Below are positions 8,495 to 16,560 of a DNA stretch of 33,342 nt, piece by piece. Origin of the DNA: Candidatus Adiutrix sp. (GTDB taxonomy: Bacteria; Desulfobacterota; Desulfarculia; Adiutricales; Adiutricaceae); contig JAISJK010000014.1 in NCBI GenBank assembly GCA_031261565.1, positions 1 to 33,342 of the forward strand, given 5' to 3'. Numbering within the stretch: the stretch's first letter is position 1; each line of letters opens with the position of its first letter. A program made the position numbers and the translations under genes. Under the pieces are notes generated by a model that saw nothing but the letters and a program-made list of their open reading frames with translations, was not told the DNA's origin and ran no database searches.

Positions 8495-9499
8495 GTGAGA
8501 GAAAATCTTTTGGGGCCCGAGCCGGGCCCGGCCGCTTTTGACGCTCTCTACCGGGCCGGGGCCGAACCCCTGGCCGGGACTGACGAAGCCGGGCGCGGGC
8601 CCCTGGCCGGCCCGCTGGTGGCCGCCGCCGTCATTTTGGATCCCGGCCGGGAGTATCCCGGGGTGACTGATTCCAAAAAGCTGAGCCCGGCCGCCCGGGA
8701 GCGGGCCTATGAGCTCATCACGGCCCGGGCCCTAGCCTGGGCCTGGGCCGATCTCCCGGCCGAAGAGGTGGATCGCCTGAATCCGCTCCAGGCGGCTATG
8801 ACCGCCATGGCCCTGGCCGTGGACAAATTGCCGCTGAAACCGGCCCTGGTGCTGGTGGACGGCCACACTAGGCCGGCCCTGGCCGGAGCGGTCAAAACCG
8901 TGGTGCGTGGCGATGGCCGCTCGCTTTCCATCGGGGCGGCCTCCATCGTGGCCAAGGTGGTGCGGGACCGGCTGATGCTCGAGTGGCACGAGCGCTATCC
9001 CCAATATGGTTTTGACCGCCACAAAGGCTATGGCACGGCGGCCCACCTGGCGGCTCTTCGCTGCCACGGCCCCTGCCCCTGCCACCGCCTGTCTTTCCGG
9101 GGCGTTCAGCCTGAGACTGAAGCGCCGACTGCGGATCCGCGCCATGAGCTGGGCCGCTGGGGCGAGGAGCTGGCCGCCCGCTACCTGGAGGGCCTGGGCT
9201 ATCGGGTGGTGGAACGCAATCTGACCAACGCTATTGGCGAGCTGGATCTGGTGGCTCTGGACGGGGCCACGGTGGTGGTGGTGGAAGTCAAGACCCGCCG
9301 CCGGGTTGAGCGGGCTCCGGCCGAGGCGGTCAATTTTCGCAAACAGCGCCAGTTGACCAGGGCCGCCTCACTCTTTCTGAAAAGCCGCCGCTGGCTGGAG
9401 CGGTCGGCTCGCTTTGATGTGGTGGAGGTGTTCTGCCCAGCCGGGGCCCCGATGCAAATCCGCCATATCAAAAACGCCTTTGAGGCGGCCGGGTATTAA
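8495..9499 (+). CDS. rnhB: Ribonuclease HII fused to a YraN (UPF0102) nuclease-like domain
   Basis: Residues ~10-205 are RNase HII, which removes ribonucleotides and RNA from RNA-DNA hybrids. The catalytic acids are visible: Asp30 and Glu31 in TDEAGRGPLAGP, Asp122 in LVDGH and Asp158 in VVRDR, plus DSKKLS and the FDRHKGYGT region. Residues ~218-334 are a YraN-type domain of the restriction-endonuclease-like fold, with GRWGEELAARYL, IGELDLV (Glu249, Asp251) and VEVKTRRR (Glu264, Lys266). The two are usually adjacent separate genes; here one uninterrupted frame covers both, with no stop or internal start with a clear ribosome-binding site at the junction. GTG 8495 is preferred (GAGG 8479-8482 upstream); TTG 8477 is an alternative giving 340 aa. 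rsmI begins 3 bases after the stop. Confidence 0.92.
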   Translation: MRENLLGPEPGPAAFDALYRAGAEPLAGTDEAGRGPLAGPLVAAAVILDPGREYPGVTDSKKLSPAARERAYELITARALAWAWADLPAEEVDRLNPLQAAMTAMALAVDKLPLKPALVLVDGHTRPALAGAVKTVVRGDGRSLSIGAASIVAKVVRDRLMLEWHERYPQYGFDRHKGYGTAAHLAALRCHGPCPCHRLSFRGVQPETEAPTADPRHELGRWGEELAARYLEGLGYRVVERNLTNAIGELDLVALDGATVVVVEVKTRRRVERAPAEAVNFRKQRQLTRAASLFLKSRRWLERSARFDVVEVFCPAGAPMQIRHIKNAFEAAGY

Positions 9500-9502
9500 A
9501 GC

Positions 9503-10360
9503 ATGGCCGAGGATCGGCCGCGCCCCGGCGAACTGACCCTGGTGCCCACCCCCCTGGGCCACCTGGGCGACTTGACTCTGCGGGCCGTTGAAACGCTCAG
9601 AACCTCCGACCTGGTGGTGGCGGAGGACACGCGCCGCAGCGTGAAGCTTCTGAATCACCTGGGGCTGCGCGTGCCCCTCCAGAGTTACCGGGAGCAGAAT
9701 CATCACCGGGCCTGGCCTCGAATCGCCGGGGTGCTGGCGGGCGGGGGGCGGGTGGCCCTGCTGACTGACGCCGGGGCCCCGGGCGTCTCTGACCCCGGCG
9801 CGGCCCTGGTGACTGCCGCCCGGGCCGCTGGATATGCGATTGCGCCTCTGCCCGGGCCCTCGGCGGTCATCACCGCGCTGATGGCCTCCGGCCTGCCGGC
9901 CGGCCGCTTCACTTTCGCCGGCTTTCTGCCGGCCCGGGCCCGGGAGCGGCGCGAGTTCATAGCCGCCTTGACCAGCCATCCCTGGACCCTGGTTTTTTTT
10001 GAAACGCCCCATCGGCTGGCCGGGGCCCTGTCCGACCTGGCTGAAATCCTGGGGCCGCGCCCGGCCCTCCTGGCCCGGGAAATGACCAAAGTCCATGAGG
10101 AATATCTGGCGGCCAGCCTGGCTGAGCTGGCCGTCGAGGTTAAAACCAATCCCCGCAAAGGGGAGATGACCATTGTGGTTGAGGGGGGCAGGGCGATCGC
10201 CCCCGGCCCCCTGGATCTTGGCTATGTGCGGGACTTGGCCCGGCGCGACCCCCGCTCCACCCGATCCCTGGCCGCCAGCCTGGCCGCCGAGACGGGGCGG
10301 GGTCGGGGCGAAATTTATCGGCTGATCCTGGCGGCCCGGGCGGACAATGGCGGCCAGTGA
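9503..10360 (+). CDS. rsmI: 16S rRNA (cytidine-1402-2'-O)-methyltransferase
   Basis: RsmI uses S-adenosylmethionine to methylate the 2'-O of C1402 in the decoding centre of 16S rRNA. The 285-aa length is normal. Family motifs are in order: LVPTPLGHLGDL near 13-24, VAEDTRRS at 39-46, LTDAGAPGVSDPG at 87-99, PLPGPSAVITAL at 115-126, and FFETPHRL in the middle of the protein. The tetrapyrrole-methylase fold is complete. It lies immediately after the YraN domain, the usual genomic neighbour of rsmI. Its last 14 bases overlap the start of the RnfC-like gene, suggesting shared transcription with the Rnf-like pair. Confidence 0.95.
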   Translation: MAEDRPRPGELTLVPTPLGHLGDLTLRAVETLRTSDLVVAEDTRRSVKLLNHLGLRVPLQSYREQNHHRAWPRIAGVLAGGGRVALLTDAGAPGVSDPGAALVTAARAAGYAIAPLPGPSAVITALMASGLPAGRFTFAGFLPARARERREFIAALTSHPWTLVFFETPHRLAGALSDLAEILGPRPALLAREMTKVHEEYLAASLAELAVEVKTNPRKGEMTIVVEGGRAIAPGPLDLGYVRDLARRDPRSTRSLAASLAAETGRGRGEIYRLILAARADNGGQ

Positions 10361-11438
10361 GGTTATCAAAGAGTGGGCCGCCGAGGGGGAGGTGGCCGTC
10401 CCCCTGGCCGGAGCTGAGATGCTCAGGGGCCTGAGGCGGGGCCGGCCGGTCTCGGCCGGGGAGCGCCTGGCCCGCCACCCGGATCCGGCCGCCGGCGATA
10501 TCCACGCCTCAGTCAACGGCTGGATCAGCGAAATCAACGAATGGGAAATAGTCATCGCTCGCGATGAGGCGGCCGTGGGCCGGCCGCCGGAGCCCGTCAG
10601 CCTGGCCGCCCTGGAGAGACCGGAGCTGGGGCCGGCCCTGAAAGAGCTGGGGCTGGCCCGGCCGGCTGTTCAGCCCGGCGAAACCATTATCATCAGCACT
10701 CTCGACCCGGAGCCCGGCCTGACCCTGGCCCGGCCCCTGTTTGGCGAGCACCGGGAAACCATGCTGGCCGGGGTGGAGGGCATCGCCCGCCTCTACCCCG
10801 GCCGGGATCTCCTCTGGGCGGTCAACCGGGCCGAAGAGGCCCCGCCCGGCACCGAGTTTCACCTTATTAAAGGCGATTACCCCCGGACTCTACCCTCCCT
10901 CTTGAAAAAGAAAATAACCGGGCGGCTGGATCGGGCCGGGAGCGGCGTCCTGACTGGGCGGGCTATCTTCTTTCTGGGCCGGGCCTGGCGGACGGGTTTG
11001 CCGGTCATCCGCACGCCCCTGACCCTGGGCTCGGCCAATTATCTGGCGCCGGTGGGCGCCCGGATTATGGATCTGTTGACCTTTGCCAACCTGGCCCCCG
11101 GGCCCGGCGATCTGGTGGTGGCCGGCGGGCTGGTGCGGGGGGTGACCCTGGCCCGCCTGGAGCGGGGGGTTAGCCCGGCGGTGGCCGCCCTGCATCTGGT
11201 TCGCAGCGGCCGGGCAGCGGCGGACGATATCTGCCGGCAATGCGGCGAATGCGCCCGGGTCTGCCCGGCTGGTTTGCCCATTGACCGCCTGGCCCGCCGT
11301 GACCCGTCCGCCTGGCTCAGTCAACCCGGCTGGGAGGCCCTGACCGGCTGCCTGGTCTGCGGGGCCTGCGCCCTGGCCTGCCCGGCCCGGCGGCCGCTCC
11401 TGAGTCTGATCCGGCTGGTTGAAGGGCTAAAGCTATGA
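10347..11438 (+). CDS. RnfC-like 4Fe-4S protein, reduced form
   Basis: This 363-aa protein keeps the order of an RnfC subunit. An N-terminal barrel-like segment ends in IHASVNGWISEI (the HAxxxGxV region of RnfC). A middle region follows with DPEPGLTLAR in place of the usual ECEP motif, then a central domain. Two ferredoxin-type sites come last: Cys296/299/302/306 and Cys335/338/341/345, each followed by Pro. RnfC normally takes electrons from NADH through FMN. The glycine-rich start of the barrel and the YPQGGEK-like motif of typical RnfC are absent or changed (YPRTLP here), so NADH oxidation is doubtful. The protein is also shorter than usual. It overlaps rsmI by 14 bases and the next gene by 4 (ATGA), so it probably forms a complex with that gene's product. 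Confidence 0.75.
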   Translation: MAASEVIKEWAAEGEVAVPLAGAEMLRGLRRGRPVSAGERLARHPDPAAGDIHASVNGWISEINEWEIVIARDEAAVGRPPEPVSLAALERPELGPALKELGLARPAVQPGETIIISTLDPEPGLTLARPLFGEHRETMLAGVEGIARLYPGRDLLWAVNRAEEAPPGTEFHLIKGDYPRTLPSLLKKKITGRLDRAGSGVLTGRAIFFLGRAWRTGLPVIRTPLTLGSANYLAPVGARIMDLLTFANLAPGPGDLVVAGGLVRGVTLARLERGVSPAVAALHLVRSGRAAADDICRQCGECARVCPAGLPIDRLARRDPSAWLSQPGWEALTGCLVCGACALACPARRPLLSLIRLVEGLKL

Positions 11439-12664
11439 CCCCGGCCGATCCCTCCGGGCGGTCGCTGGCGACCGGCCCTTATCTCAGGCCGGGCGGCCTG
11501 GCCGGTGATAATTTAAGGCTTCTGGCCCTGATGGGGCCAGGGCTGTTGTGCAGTCTCCATCTGCGCGGCTCAGCCTCGGTCTGGGCCTGGCCCCTGGGGC
11601 TGGCCGGAGCCTTGCTGGGCCTTTTGGCCATAACCCGGGAGCGCCGCCGGGCGGTCTGCCGACTGGATTGGGCCGTGGCCGCCACCCTGCTGGCCCCGGC
11701 CCTGGAATTCAGCGGTTTACCCGAGCCGCGCCTGCTGGCCGCCGAGCTCATCGGCGGTTTGGGCTGCGGATTGCTGATCAGTCGGCCGGGCTGCGGTTCC
11801 CGGCTTTGGTCAAGGCCCGGCCCACCGCCCCTTCTGGTCTGGTTGGCGGCCTTCATCGCAGCGGGGCTGACTCTAGAAATCTGGCCGCTTGAGGGCCAGG
11901 TCACCTGGGCCGAATTGGGGGCCTGGGCTACCGCCGGGCTAGGCTTCGCGGCCGGCTGGCGATCGGGCTGGCCTCTGGCCCTGCCCGGGCTGGCCGCTCT
12001 GGCTCTTCACCTGGCCTGCCCCGGCCCGGCCTGGGGTTGGCTGGCCAGCCTGCCTCCCCCCCTGTTTTTTATCTTCATCTGGCCCCGGTCTGACCGTCTT
12101 GGTAACAGTCTTGGGTGGCCGGCTGAGCCGGCCGCCCCGGCTCTTTCAGCTGATCGGGCCTGGCTCCGCTGTGGCCATCAGGGCCGGGCCCCGGTTCTGG
12201 CCGAGTGGCTGGGCCTGCCCAGTTGCCGCCTCAACGCCTTAAACGACGACGGTCACCTGGTCTGCCCCTATGGTTGCTCCGGCCTGGGCGACTGCGTCCG
12301 GGCCTGCCCCCGGGGGGCCATCAGCTTGGAGCAGGGGTTCCCCCAACTTGACCAGAGCCGTTGCCTGGGTTGCGGCCGGTGCCGGGCCGCTTGCCCCAAA
12401 GGCCTTTTAATCCTGGCCCAGGGGAAGGTCAGGGCTTTTATCCCCTGCGCCTCGCGCTCCAGCCTGAAGAAAAGCGCCGCCTATTGCCCCGGAAGCTGCC
12501 TGGGCTGCCGCCGTTGCCGGAAAGCCTGTCCGGCCCAGGCCATCACCCGGGACGAGAGCGGGGTTTTAACCGTCAATCAGGCCCTCTGCCAGGGTTATGG
12601 CGATTGCGGGCGGCCCTGCGCCGCCGCCTGTCCCCGCCGCATCATTCAGCCTCAAAGCATTTAA
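11435..12664 (+). CDS. Membrane domain (degenerate RnfD-like) fused to RnfB-type polyferredoxin
   Basis: Residues ~28-217 form about six to eight hydrophobic spans whose layout resembles RnfD, although the RnfD sequence motifs, including the flavin-attachment Thr segment, are not recognisable. Residues ~245-405 closely follow the RnfB ferredoxin region. The motif CPYGCSGLGDCVRACP has the unusual RnfB spacing (Cys277/281/287/291). It is followed by Cys310/313/316/320, Cys351/355/358/361/365 and Cys385/391/395/399, enough for up to four 4Fe-4S clusters. The N-terminal NCGACG-type cluster domain of normal RnfB is missing. It probably passes electrons between a soluble partner and the membrane together with the RnfC-like protein; whether ions are pumped is unknown. 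The start overlaps the upstream stop (ATGA). The 3' end overlaps the convergent kinase gene by 23 bases. The RnfD relationship is my inference; the RnfB part is clear. Confidence 0.75.
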   Translation: MTPADPSGRSLATGPYLRPGGLAGDNLRLLALMGPGLLCSLHLRGSASVWAWPLGLAGALLGLLAITRERRRAVCRLDWAVAATLLAPALEFSGLPEPRLLAAELIGGLGCGLLISRPGCGSRLWSRPGPPPLLVWLAAFIAAGLTLEIWPLEGQVTWAELGAWATAGLGFAAGWRSGWPLALPGLAALALHLACPGPAWGWLASLPPPLFFIFIWPRSDRLGNSLGWPAEPAAPALSADRAWLRCGHQGRAPVLAEWLGLPSCRLNALNDDGHLVCPYGCSGLGDCVRACPRGAISLEQGFPQLDQSRCLGCGRCRAACPKGLLILAQGKVRAFIPCASRSSLKKSAAYCPGSCLGCRRCRKACPAQAITRDESGVLTVNQALCQGYGDCGRPCAAACPRRIIQPQSI

Positions 12665-15467
12665 GATGGTCTCCGATAACGTCTGCAGCCCTGATAAACT
12701 CGGCTCTGAGGACGAGCTCGGCTATCGCGGCTGCGGCTTCCCGGGCGGCGTGATCGAGGGGCAGGGCCTGCAGGGCCTGCAACTCCCGGTTTATCCCGCC
12801 TATGTTTTCCCCTTCCAGCTCCTCCCGAAGCCGGGTCAAAGCCGCGCGGGCCAAGCCGGCCTCCAACTCCCCGCCCTCAGGCCGGGCGGCCACCAGACCG
12901 GCTTTAATCCGCGAGACCAGTCTGCCCAGGGCTTCGAGGAAGGGGGCGAAATTCAGGTGGACGAAGGCCGCGTCTTGGCAGCGGCTGGCCTCTTCCAGCC
13001 GGGCGGCTCTTTGAGACAGGGCCTCAGCGCCGATATTGGCCAGCCCGCTTTTCAGAGCGTGAAACTGGGTGGCCAGGGCCGGCCTCTCGGCGTCGGCCGA
13101 CATCCGGCCGAGGAGCGACCAACGAGCGGCTGCGTCCCGGCCAAACATTTCCAGCACGTTCAGATACTGCTCCCGCGAGCCACCGACCCGGCTCAGCCCG
13201 ACGGCCAGATCTATCCCTTCCATGTATAGCCCTTCCAGCTTCAGATCAAAAGGCGGCTGGATCGCCGACGGGTTTGGGCCGGTTTCCGGGCCGGCCAGGC
13301 GCTTGGCGGCGGGGATCCATTTCTCCATAATGGCGCTTAGTTTGGGTATCTCAATGGGTTTGGACAGAAAATCGTTGAAACCGTTCTGCAAAAACATCTC
13401 CTCCATGCCGGCCATGGCGTTGGCGGTCAGGGCGATGATCGGCAGGCGGCGGTAGCGCTCGCCCTCCAGAGCCCGAATGGCCCGGGCGGCCTCCAGGCCG
13501 TCCATATCCGGCATCATGTGATCCAGGAACACCAGGTCGAAAGATTGTTCCCGCGCCAGGGCCAGGGCCTCGCGCCCACTCAGGCAGGTGGTCACCCGGG
13601 TTTGCCAGGGGGCCAGCAGCCCTTCGGCCACCAGCAGATTGCTGGGCAGATCGTCCACCAGTAGCAGACTGACCTCCGGGGCGATAAAGGGGGCGCGCCA
13701 ATCCCCGGGCAGGTCGGCTTTGGCCGGGGGCATTTCGCCCAGAGGCGTCCAGTCCCTGACGCTTTGCCTCAAGGTGGCGGTGAAGGTTGAGCCCCGGCCG
13801 TATTCGCTCTCCACGGTGATCTCGCCGCTCATGGCCCGGCACAGGTTGCGGGCGATAGTCAGACCCAGGCCGGAGCCCTCAATGTTCTCGTGCTTTTCTT
13901 CCTCCAGCCGCACAAAGTCGCTGAACAGCGAATTTATATCGGAATCCTGGATGCCTCCGCCGCTGTCTTCCACGGCGAAGACCAGTTTTATCCCGGTTTC
14001 GCCGCAGCGCTCTCCGGCGGCGGTGAATCTGATGAAGCCCCTGTCCGTATATTTCACGGCGTTGGACAGCAGATTGAGCAAAACTTGCCGGACGCGGGTC
14101 GCATCGCCGGTCAGCCGGCCGGGGAGGGCCGGAGAGATGTCGGTGATGAATTCTACGGGCTTGTCCAGCAGTTGCACCCGGATGGTGGCCAGGGTATCGC
14201 TCAGGAGGGCGGACATTTCATACGGGGCGGGATGGAGCGGGAAATTGCCCGCCTCTATTTTGGAAAAATCCAGAATATCATTGATAATGGCCAGCAGATT
14301 CGCGCCGGCCTGGCGAATGCCCGCGATATACTCCCGGGCTTTGGGCGGGTAGGGCTCTCGGCGGGCCAGATCGCTCATGCCGATGATGGCGTTCATGGGG
14401 GTGCGGATTTCATGGCTCATCCGGGCCAGAAAAGTATTTTTAAGCATGACGTTTTTTTCGGCCAGGGCGCTGGCCAGGGCCAGAGCCCGGTTGGCCTCTT
14501 CCGCCCGGAGCCTGGCCTCGTCCATATGCAGAAGAATATAGCCTAGAACCGCCATAAAAACCGCGCCCAGAATCATCAGGGCCGCGCTGGCCTGATACAT
14601 GCTCCGGTAGTAATCGTCAACGGAGACGACCAGGCCGACCTGCCAGCCGTTAAAAATGCGCTTAAAAAAAACTATGGCGGGTCGGCCGCCTGCGTCTTTG
14701 ATTTTCATGGCCGAGACCTCCCGCCCGGCGGTGAGCGATTCGGCTATTTTTTGATAGTCGGGCCCCAAATCCCTAAGAGGCCGGCCGATCCTGGCGCTGT
14801 CCGGGTGGGCTTGAACATCAAGATTCTGATTGACGATAATACCGTATCCGTTGGCCGTCTCGCCTAAGGCGCAAATGCTGTTCAGCAACCAGGTCATGTT
14901 CAGGTCGAGGGCCAGGACGCCTTCAATCTCGCCTTGGTCGTTGTCCAGCGCCCGGACGGCGCTGATGATCATTTTTTTGGTTCGGGCATCAATATAGGGA
15001 GGCGTGAAAACTGTTCGGCCTCCGCTGTGGAGGCCCGCCTGATACCAGGGTCTGGTTCGCGACCGAAAGGATTGGCCCGGATGGAGCCCGATGCTGTCTA
15101 TCAATTCTCCATCCATGAAGCCGTAAATTCCGGTGAAATAGGTCATCAGCCCGTCGCGCCGGCGCATCCAGTCAGTGACTCTGGTCAGGTAGCCCAGGAT
15201 GGCTTCCTGGCGATGGTCTTCCCGTTTGAGGCCCCGGACGAGAATGGCCGCGTGGGACAGCACGGCATCCGCTTCCGAGAAACAGCCCATGATTTGTGAT
15301 TCAGCGGTGTTCAGAGACTCCCCGGCTGCGTGGGAAAGCTCTTTGCCCATGATATTGTTGATGGCCAGGCAACCAGCCAGAGCCATCAGGAAAAAGGCGG
15401 CGAAGACCAGGCCCAGTTTGGCGCAATTTTCCCGGAGCATGCGCGGCCAGCGCGGGGCGGAAGTCAT
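12642..15467 (-). CDS. Cache-domain hybrid sensor histidine kinase (HisKA-HATPase-REC-Hpt)
   Basis: A 941-aa membrane sensor. The first membrane span is at ~13-36 and the second near 290-313. Between them lies a periplasmic double-Cache-type sensor (TRPWYQAG, later GVLALDLNMTWLL), which usually binds small molecules such as amino acids or organic acids. No HAMP domain is evident; a short helix leads to HisKA with His352 (MSHEIRTPMNAIIG). The HATPase shows the N box (LLNLLSNAVKYTD), DSGGGI and GSGLGLTIA. A receiver domain has its phosphorylated Asp at 649 (FLDHMMPDMDG), and a C-terminal Hpt domain carries His803 (FHALKSG). This is a full phosphorelay, His-Asp-His. The adjacent REC-HD-GYP gene overlaps it by 4 bases (ATGA) and is the obvious target. 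Its 3' end overlaps the convergent polyferredoxin gene. Confidence 0.93.
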   Translation of the reverse strand: MTSAPRWPRMLRENCAKLGLVFAAFFLMALAGCLAINNIMGKELSHAAGESLNTAESQIMGCFSEADAVLSHAAILVRGLKREDHRQEAILGYLTRVTDWMRRRDGLMTYFTGIYGFMDGELIDSIGLHPGQSFRSRTRPWYQAGLHSGGRTVFTPPYIDARTKKMIISAVRALDNDQGEIEGVLALDLNMTWLLNSICALGETANGYGIIVNQNLDVQAHPDSARIGRPLRDLGPDYQKIAESLTAGREVSAMKIKDAGGRPAIVFFKRIFNGWQVGLVVSVDDYYRSMYQASAALMILGAVFMAVLGYILLHMDEARLRAEEANRALALASALAEKNVMLKNTFLARMSHEIRTPMNAIIGMSDLARREPYPPKAREYIAGIRQAGANLLAIINDILDFSKIEAGNFPLHPAPYEMSALLSDTLATIRVQLLDKPVEFITDISPALPGRLTGDATRVRQVLLNLLSNAVKYTDRGFIRFTAAGERCGETGIKLVFAVEDSGGGIQDSDINSLFSDFVRLEEEKHENIEGSGLGLTIARNLCRAMSGEITVESEYGRGSTFTATLRQSVRDWTPLGEMPPAKADLPGDWRAPFIAPEVSLLLVDDLPSNLLVAEGLLAPWQTRVTTCLSGREALALAREQSFDLVFLDHMMPDMDGLEAARAIRALEGERYRRLPIIALTANAMAGMEEMFLQNGFNDFLSKPIEIPKLSAIMEKWIPAAKRLAGPETGPNPSAIQPPFDLKLEGLYMEGIDLAVGLSRVGGSREQYLNVLEMFGRDAAARWSLLGRMSADAERPALATQFHALKSGLANIGAEALSQRAARLEEASRCQDAAFVHLNFAPFLEALGRLVSRIKAGLVAARPEGGELEAGLARAALTRLREELEGENIGGINRELQALQALPLDHAAREAAAAIAELVLRAEFIRAADVIGDHLKCFEAE

Positions 15468-16555
15468 TGCGGTGGCTCGGCCTGATTGGCGATCTCATCG
15501 GCTACCCGTTCAAACAGGCTGACCAGGGCCGGGTCAAAATGGGTGCCGCTGCCTTCCCTGATGATGGCCACGCTCGTCGAGTGGCTGAAGGCTTTCTTGT
15601 AAGGCCGGTCGGAGGTTAGGGCGTCATAGACGTCGGCCAGGGCCATCAGGCGGCCCAACAGCGGTATGGCCTCGCCCTTCAGCCCCCGGGGATAGCCGGA
15701 GCCGTCCCAGTTTTCGTGATGGTAGCCGGCGAAAGTTTCAGCGTAGCGCAAAAAAAGGCTGTCGTCCTCCTCGTCTTCCAGCCTCTCAATGAAGCCGATG
15801 CCGTAGGCCACATGCTTTTTCATCTCCTCAGCCTCGTCCTCGGTCAGTTTGCCCGGTTTTTTAAGAATGACGTCATTGATGGCGATCTTGCCGACATCGT
15901 GCAACTGCGATGATTGAAGCAACAGCTCCATATCCCAGCCGGAGGCTTCCTCCTGATAGAGACCCTCCTCCAGGACGCGGGCCAGCAGGATGCCCAGAGT
16001 GCGCCGGGTGCGCTCTATGTGGCTGCCGGTGATGCTGTCGCGGCCTTCCACCAGCTCGGCCATGGCCGTCAGCAGTTTATTCTGGAGTTTCAGCACGGTT
16101 TTGGTCTTGGCCTCGACCATTTTCATCAGATTGTCGTTATAATTCCGCAGCTCCTGCCTTTGCGACTCCACCAGCAGATGCATCTCAATCCGCTTTTTCA
16201 GGAGCGGAGGCGAAAAGGGCTTGGCCACATAATCTATGGCGCCGAGGCTCAAACCCTCTATTTCATTTTCAGCATGGCTCAGGGCCGTCAGAAAGATAAC
16301 GGGAATATCCCGGGTCTTGGCCCGGTTTTTAAGCAGCTTGATGGCCTCAAAGCCCGACATTTCCGGCATATCCACATCCAGTAGAATCAATTTCGGCGTG
16401 TGCCTCTCCAGCAGCTCCAGCATTTTGCCCGGTGAGGGCACGGTGAGCAGCGCATAATCATCCGAAAGGGCGCTTTGGGCCGTCGCCAGATTGGCCAGAT
16501 TGTCATCCACCATCATGATCAATTTACGGGAATCATTTGAGGTCGGGGCGCTCAT
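15464..16555 (-). CDS. Response regulator with HD-GYP cyclic-di-GMP phosphodiesterase domain
   Basis: An N-terminal receiver domain is followed by a coiled helix and an HD-GYP domain that should hydrolyse cyclic-di-GMP. Counting from ATG 16555, receiver residues are Asp17-Asp18, the phospho-acceptor Asp60 (LLDVDMPEMSG) and Lys112. HD-GYP residues are intact: HDVGKI (His219-Asp220), the HH pair near 279-280, DGSGYP with GYP at 287-289, and the following LADVYDALTSDRPYK segment. I choose ATG 16555 because GGAG lies 8 bases upstream; GTG 16564, overlapping the upstream LRR stop (GTGA), would add three residues. It sits between the LRR genes and the hybrid kinase, pointing to control of cyclic-di-GMP by the kinase phosphorelay. 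Confidence 0.94.
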   Translation of the reverse strand: MSAPTSNDSRKLIMMVDDNLANLATAQSALSDDYALLTVPSPGKMLELLERHTPKLILLDVDMPEMSGFEAIKLLKNRAKTRDIPVIFLTALSHAENEIEGLSLGAIDYVAKPFSPPLLKKRIEMHLLVESQRQELRNYNDNLMKMVEAKTKTVLKLQNKLLTAMAELVEGRDSITGSHIERTRRTLGILLARVLEEGLYQEEASGWDMELLLQSSQLHDVGKIAINDVILKKPGKLTEDEAEEMKKHVAYGIGFIERLEDEEDDSLFLRYAETFAGYHHENWDGSGYPRGLKGEAIPLLGRLMALADVYDALTSDRPYKKAFSHSTSVAIIREGSGTHFDPALVSLFERVADEIANQAEPPQ

Positions 16556-16560
16556 AAAGG

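Noticed and set aside
9368-10555. Long minus-strand ORF (395 codons) opposite rsmI
   Set aside because: Antisense to a strongly conserved gene. Its translation is Gly/Pro/Gln/Arg-rich without any motif.
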